A DNA stretch of 64,000 nt from Acidovorax defluvii (GTDB lineage Bacteria; Pseudomonadota; Gammaproteobacteria; Burkholderiales; Burkholderiaceae_C): the NCBI GenBank assembly GCA_003268905.1, contig QLTU01000015.1:30572-94571 (forward strand), read 5' to 3'. Positions 60,270-64,000 of the stretch are shown piece after piece. Under the pieces are notes generated by a model that saw only the letters and a list, made by a program, of their open reading frames with translations, had not been told where the DNA came from and searched no databases. The position numbers and the translations under genes were made by a program. Each line of letters opens with the position of its first letter. Position 1 is the stretch's first letter.

Positions 60270-60659
60270 ACGTGGCTGGTGGTGGTGATTTTTGTGGCCA
60301 TCGTGGGCGGTATCTTCTTGCTGTTGCTGGCCTCGGCACCGGCCCGCGCCTACCGTGAGGCGCGCATGTTCCAGCTGATGTGGAGCAACGTGGGCGTGAG
60401 CCAGGTGGCACGCTTCAAATGCCAGCTGGGCACGGGCCGCTATGTGCTGCTGCGCCTGAAAAACATGCTGCTGACCCTGCTCACCCTGGGCCTGTACCGG
60501 CCCTTTGCGCGGGTCAGCGAATACCGCATGAAGTTCGAGTCGGTCACGCTGCACATCAAGGGCGGCGTGGACCAGATCGCCGGCATCCTGGTGCGCCAGC
60601 AGCAAGGCGGCCTGGGCGATGCCCTGGCCGATGCCGCTGGGCTGGACCTGATTGGATGA
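60270..60659 (+). pseudogene. C-terminal half of YjgN (DUF898)
   Basis: From about VVVIFVAIVGGIFLLLLASA through MFQLMWSNVGVSQVARF and LLTLLTLGLYRPFARV to the stop. These are the last helices and the conserved LGLYRPFARV motif of DUF898 proteins, absent from the 58196 frame. Together the halves give about 405 residues, the family's usual length. No good start is available (GTG 60279 at best). Confidence 0.85.
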
Positions 60660-60669
60660 GCAAGAACAC

Positions 60670-60790
60670 CTCCCTGAGCGGCTGCGCCGCTTCCCCCCGC
60701 TCTCACATCGCTGCGGGGCGGCCCTTGCGCGGGGGCCGCTGGGCTGGGCCGCGCCAGTTTTTGGGGTTGGTGCGCTGCGCGGACGAGGCG
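60670..60790. repeat. GC-rich intergenic element before the M48 peptidase gene
   Basis: CTGAGCGGCTGCGCCGCTTCCCC starts a hairpin-rich block that closely resembles the reverse complement of 15743-15786 downstream of ftsZ. Further stems (GCGGGGCGGCCC, GCGCGGGGGCCGC) follow. Confidence 0.55.
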
Positions 60791-60795
60791 GCCAG

Positions 60796-62004
60796 GTGAA
60801 CAGTTCTCACGAATCCACCGGCGCGCCGGGCGATCTGCTGCCCGCACGCTGGTTTGATGGCCTGAGCAGCAAGGCGCAGCCGGTGATGGTGGGTCTGCAG
60901 CCCACGCCCAAGGGCCCCTCGCTGCTGCTGCACCCGATGGCGGCGCCGGGCGCGGCACCCCGTGTATTCACCCATGACCAGGTGGCTTGGCCGCAGGCCT
61001 GGAGCGCACACCGGTCGCCGCGGCGCGTGGTGGTCGATTTGCGCGACCACGGCAGCCTTGAAATCGACGCCACGGCGCAGTGGCACGCCGCACTGGCCGC
61101 GGCGGGTGCGCGCCCTGGCCTGGCCCAGCGCATGCAGATCCACTGGCCCGTGCTGCTGGCCGTGGCGGTGGCCGCCGCCGTGGCTGTTGCGCTGTTTTAC
61201 CGCTTTGGCACCCCTTGGGCAGCCACCCAGCTCACGCGGTATGTGCCGCTGTCGTGGGAAACCAGCCTGGCCGAAAACGCCTTGCAGCAGATGGACGAGG
61301 GCACGCTCAAGCCCAGCAAGCTGCCCGCCGAACGGCAGGCCCAGCTGCGCGCCCGCTTTGACCAGCTGGCGCAGCAAACGCCACCGGCGCTGCAGCGCTA
61401 CCGCGGCTATGCACCCCGGCTCACGCTGGCCTTTCGTTCGGGCATGGGCGCCAATGCCTTCGCACTGCCCGGCGGCACGGTGGTGATGACGGACGCCCTG
61501 GTGCGGGTTGCTGCCGAGAAGGGCCTGGACGACAACGCGCTGATCGGTGTGCTGGCCCACGAAATCGGCCATGTGGCGCACCGCCACACCACGCGCATGC
61601 TGGTAGAGCAAGGCGTGCTCAACGTGGGCCTGGGCCTGGCGCTGGGAGATGTGTCGTCCGTGCTGTCCACGGGCGGTTCGCTGCTCACCGGCCTAGCCTA
61701 CCGCCGCAACCACGAGCGCGAGGCCGACTGCTTTGCCATCGCACTGATGGGCCACGCCGCGCTGCCCACGGCGCCCATGGGCCAGTTGCTGCTGGCCATT
61801 GCGCACGGCGAAGAAAATGCGCAAGAGAAGGCCGAAGCGCAGGCACAAGCGAAGGGCGAAACGAAGGCCGGCAAGCCCGCCGATACCAAGCGAGCCCCAC
61901 CCGGGGAGCAAGGCGTGTGGTCGTGGCTCAGCAGCCACCCGGATACGGTGGAGCGCGCCACCGAGCTGGAACGCGGCCATGCACCGCGTTGCGCTGCGCC
62001 TTGA
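60796..62004 (+). CDS. M48-family zinc metallopeptidase
   Basis: About 402 aa from GTG 60796. A hydrophobic helix at about residues 116-140 anchors a peptidase domain with the active-site HEIGHVAHRH (about 255-264) and the third ligand region NHEREAD. The closing HPDTVERATELE is typical of M48C proteins. A low-complexity Ala/Lys/Glu stretch (about 340-375) precedes it. M48 genes often follow yjgN in related genomes, and here the yjgN fragment ends 137 bp upstream. The start is uncertain because the upstream part is a repeat. Confidence 0.85.
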   Translation: MNSSHESTGAPGDLLPARWFDGLSSKAQPVMVGLQPTPKGPSLLLHPMAAPGAAPRVFTHDQVAWPQAWSAHRSPRRVVVDLRDHGSLEIDATAQWHAALAAAGARPGLAQRMQIHWPVLLAVAVAAAVAVALFYRFGTPWAATQLTRYVPLSWETSLAENALQQMDEGTLKPSKLPAERQAQLRARFDQLAQQTPPALQRYRGYAPRLTLAFRSGMGANAFALPGGTVVMTDALVRVAAEKGLDDNALIGVLAHEIGHVAHRHTTRMLVEQGVLNVGLGLALGDVSSVLSTGGSLLTGLAYRRNHEREADCFAIALMGHAALPTAPMGQLLLAIAHGEENAQEKAEAQAQAKGETKAGKPADTKRAPPGEQGVWSWLSSHPDTVERATELERGHAPRCAAP

Positions 62005-62027
62005 TTGAACGCCGCGATTTACTTCAG

Positions 62028-62090
62028 AATAATCAAAAACAATAGCGCACTGCGCTTATTGCATAAGCGCTGGCGCCTGTTTTCATGAAA
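62028..62090. repeat. Dispersed palindromic repeat between M48 peptidase and rnpB
   Basis: AATAGCGCACTGCGCTTATTGC then ATAAGCGCTGGCGCC, with a TTTTCATG tail. It lies between the convergent ends of the peptidase gene and rnpB. Confidence 0.7.
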
Positions 62091-62095
62091 AGTGT

Positions 62096-62544
62096 GAAGC
62101 GCGCCGATAAGCCGGATTCTGTGCACTGCCGGCCCTCTTGCGAAGACCCGCAGCGTGACCGCCATTACTCTGGGCCGGGTGTCGCCACCACGGCTCGATG
62201 CTACCTACCCGCCAACTCTGCGGAACCACATCAACGTTGGCCTACTTGGTATTGCTGCGCGTAGAGATTGCCCGTTTCACCCGAAGCGGGCACCGCCCGC
62301 TTCGGGTGGCTATGGTCTTGGAGGCTTGCGCCTCCAACCGTCTGGCTTGCGCCAGCCGTGCCCGCTTGCGCGGGCAACCGATAGAACACCTTCGGTGGCT
62401 TGCAGCCTGCTCCGACTCGTCTCTGTTGCTCTGATCCTCACCTCACGGTGGGCAGCCGTTAGCTGCTACGCTGTCCTGTGCAGTCCGGACGTTCCTCCAG
62501 TGCCTGGTTTCCCAGATTGCACCAGCGGCGGTCTGGCGCGCTTC
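62096..62544 (-). ncRNA. rnpB: RNase P RNA, bacterial class A
   Basis: Catalytic RNA of RNase P, which matures tRNA 5' ends. On the minus strand it begins GAAGCGCGCC and ends GGCGCGCUUC, a perfect 10-bp P1 helix. The conserved GGAGGAACGUCCGGACU near the 5' end and the 3' CAGAAUCCGGCUUAUCGG are in place, as is the AGAGCAACAGAGACGAG core. A 14-bp perfect hairpin (CACCCGAAGCGGGC at 62279-62310) and three GCUUGCGC-type stems lengthen it to about 449 nt, somewhat above the usual size. Confidence 0.93.
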
Positions 62545-62625
62545 ACGGGGGCGATTGTCCCAGATTTCGCCGTGCAGGCCGGGCACGCCCGCTGTGGCGC
62601 ACGTTTTACGCAAGCTTTAGACACC

Positions 62626-63261
62626 ATGACCACTACGCATCCACCGCAATCCACGCCAACCACGCCGTCGTCGCATTTCGACGCTGCCGCCCGCGACTGG
62701 GACCAGCGCCCCATGTCGCAGCAACTGGCCGCTGTGCCGCCGCTGCTGCTGGCGCATCTGCCGCTGTCGCCCACCGACCAGGTGCTCGACTTTGGCGCGG
62801 GCACCGGCCTGCTGGCCACGCAGATTGCACCCAAGGTGGCGCATGTCACCGCGCTGGACATGTCTGCCGCCATGCTGCAGGTGCTGGACGAAAAAGGCGT
62901 TGCCAACATCACCACGCACCATGGCGACATTTTTGACGGCCTGCCGGGGCGCTACCACGCCATCGTGAGCTGCATGGCCCTGCACCATGTGGCCGACACC
63001 GCCGCGTTGATGCGCGCCTTTGCCGCTGCGCTGCACCCCGGCGGGCGCATTGCGCTGGTGGATCTGTATGCCGAAGACGGCAGCTTTCACGGCGACAACG
63101 CCGCCAAGGGCGTGCAGCACCTGGGTTTTGCGCCCGAAGCCTTGCAGGCGCAGGCCGAGCAGGCGGGCCTGCAAGGCATCGTCTTTACCGGCATCCTGCA
63201 CATGCAGCACCGCAATGGCCAAAGCTATCCGCTGTTTTTGATGACGGGGCACAAACCATGA
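62626..63261 (+). CDS. Class I SAM-dependent methyltransferase
   Basis: About 211 aa from ATG 62626. Motif I VLDFGAGTGLLATQIAP (residues about 51-67), motif post-I VTALDMSAAMLQVL and the VSCMALHHV segment define a class I methyltransferase like UbiE/Coq5-type small-molecule enzymes. The substrate is unknown. The longer open frame back to 62155 overlaps rnpB and is not coding. Confidence 0.85.
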   Translation: MTTTHPPQSTPTTPSSHFDAAARDWDQRPMSQQLAAVPPLLLAHLPLSPTDQVLDFGAGTGLLATQIAPKVAHVTALDMSAAMLQVLDEKGVANITTHHGDIFDGLPGRYHAIVSCMALHHVADTAALMRAFAAALHPGGRIALVDLYAEDGSFHGDNAAKGVQHLGFAPEALQAQAEQAGLQGIVFTGILHMQHRNGQSYPLFLMTGHKP

Positions 63262-63262
63262 T

Positions 63263-63319
63263 TCAACATTGATAGCTGCACCCGCTTGATGGACGGCGGT
63301 TACAGCCCGTTTTCATCTA
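63263..63319. repeat. Degenerate dispersed repeat after the methyltransferase
   Basis: ATTGATAGCTGCACCCGCTTG followed by GGCGGTTACAGCCCGTTTTC keeps the AT-rich end, AGCTGC half-site and T-run but has lost the second AGCGCTAGC half. Confidence 0.45.
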
Positions 63320-63470
63320 TAAATTTGGCCGAGGCCGCCCGCCTGCGGGCACTGCACACCGCCCGCAGGCTGCGATGCCCCTGCGCTGTGCATATCCATA
63401 TAGCCGCTGCGCAGAACAAGTGGTTCAGAATGCGTGCCAACCCCTTTTCACTTCCCCTTCAGGAGACGCC

Positions 63471-64000
63471 ATGAAAGTCGACAACGTTCTGCAAACCATT
63501 GGCAACACGCCGCATGTGCGCATCAACCGCCTGTTTGGCGCGGGCGCCAACGTGTGGATCAAGTCCGAGTGCGGCAACCCCGGCGGCTCCATCAAAGACC
63601 GCATTGCGCTGGCCATGGTGGAAGACGCCGAGAAATCGGGCGCCCTGCAACCGGGCGGCACCATCATCGAGCCCACCAGCGGCAACACCGGTGTGGGCCT
63701 GGCCATGGTGGCGGCCGTCAAGGGCTACAAGCTGGTTCTGGTGATGCCCGACAGCATGAGCATCGAGCGCCGCCGCCTGATGCTGGCCTATGGCGCCAGC
63801 TTCGACCTGACGCCGCGCGAAAAGGGCATGAAGGGCGCCATTGCCCGCGCCGAAGAGCTCAAGGCCCAGACGCCCGGTGCGTGGATTCCGCAGCAGTTCG
63901 AAAACCCCGCCAACGTTGACGTGCATGTGCGCACCACGGCCCAGGAAATCCTGGCCGACTTTCCCGACGGGCTGGATGCGCTGATTACCGGCGTGGGCAC
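63471..64000 (+). CDS. cysK: Cysteine synthase A, 5' part
   Basis: PLP enzyme that makes cysteine from O-acetylserine and sulfide; only the first 176 codons are inside the window. AGGAG lies 6 bp before ATG 63471. The PLP-binding Lys is in GGSIKDRIA (about residues 40-48), and the substrate loop [10 protein letters not shown] (about 69-78) is present. CysM is the main alternative; the N-terminal sequence [14 protein letters not shown] fits CysK better, but I would not exclude it. Confidence 0.85.
   Translation, partial: MKVDNVLQTIGNTPHVRINRLFGAGANVWIKSECGNPGGSIKDRIALAMVEDAEKSGALQPGGTIIEPTSGNTGVGLAMVAAVKGYKLVLVMPDSMSIERRRLMLAYGASFDLTPREKGMKGAIARAEELKAQTPGAWIPQQFENPANVDVHVRTTAQEILADFPDGLDALITGVG

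Noticed and set aside
59030-60275. Insertion-sequence element in yjgN
   Set aside because: No transposase and no terminal inverted repeats were found.
62155-62625. Long N-terminal extension of the methyltransferase
   Set aside because: This part overlaps the antisense of rnpB and reads through RNA helices; the methyltransferase has a good start at 62626.

Overview
The window is GC-rich, densely coded chromosomal DNA from a betaproteobacterium. The type II secretion, dcw, hslVU, dksA and dapF-xerC gene content and order, and the many copies of an AGCGCTAGC-type palindromic repeat, point to the Comamonadaceae, most likely Acidovorax or a close relative. The genus is inferred from gene content and repeats and was not tested by alignment.

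Layout. Positions 1-306 hold an 84-bp tandem repeat. 307-8333 (+) is the distal part of a general secretion operon, gspJ-K-L-M-N-D-E. 8506-12138 carries two divergent chemoreceptor genes. 12276-14430 (-) is thiC behind a TPP riboswitch. 14482-33551 (-) is a small membrane-protein gene, lpxC and the full dcw cluster, read from mraZ down to ftsZ (mraZ, rsmH, ftsL, ftsI, murE, murF, mraY, murD, ftsW, murG, murC, ddl, ftsQ, ftsA, ftsZ). It makes and cross-links peptidoglycan precursor and assembles the divisome. A candidate promoter sits before mraZ. 33916-35894 (-) is hslVU. 36074-42950 holds a STAS-like protein, dksA, a COG0523 metallochaperone, a Zn/Cd/Pb P-type ATPase and its divergent MerR-type regulator; the last three suggest divalent-metal homeostasis. 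42960-46928 (-) is an amber-interrupted rlmI, xerC, a DUF484 gene and dapF. 47044-54448 is accessory metabolism: a GST, a Bug-type binding protein, a MarR regulator divergent from an FAD monooxygenase, a metallophosphoesterase, a NUDIX-MBL fusion and an RluF-like pseudouridine synthase.

The most unusual part is 54332-60659. First, a low-GC gene encodes an N-terminal parallel beta-helix fused to two CbxX/SpoVK-type AAA+ modules. It is bracketed by two direct copies, about 90% identical, of the 3' end of the RluF-like gene, as expected for an inserted islet that re-supplied its target gene's end. Just beyond it, a yjgN (DUF898) gene is split by about 1.2 kb of foreign DNA carrying a DUF7003-type gene and the last codons of an acyl-CoA dehydrogenase gene. 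The window closes with an M48 peptidase, the RNase P RNA (-), a methyltransferase and the start of cysK.

A second theme is a dispersed palindromic repeat with at least 13 recognisable copies. Some lie between genes, often convergent ones. Six lie inside reading frames and are translated, including the gspD signal peptide and loops of MurD, MurE, DapF, RlmI and the NUDIX-MBL protein.
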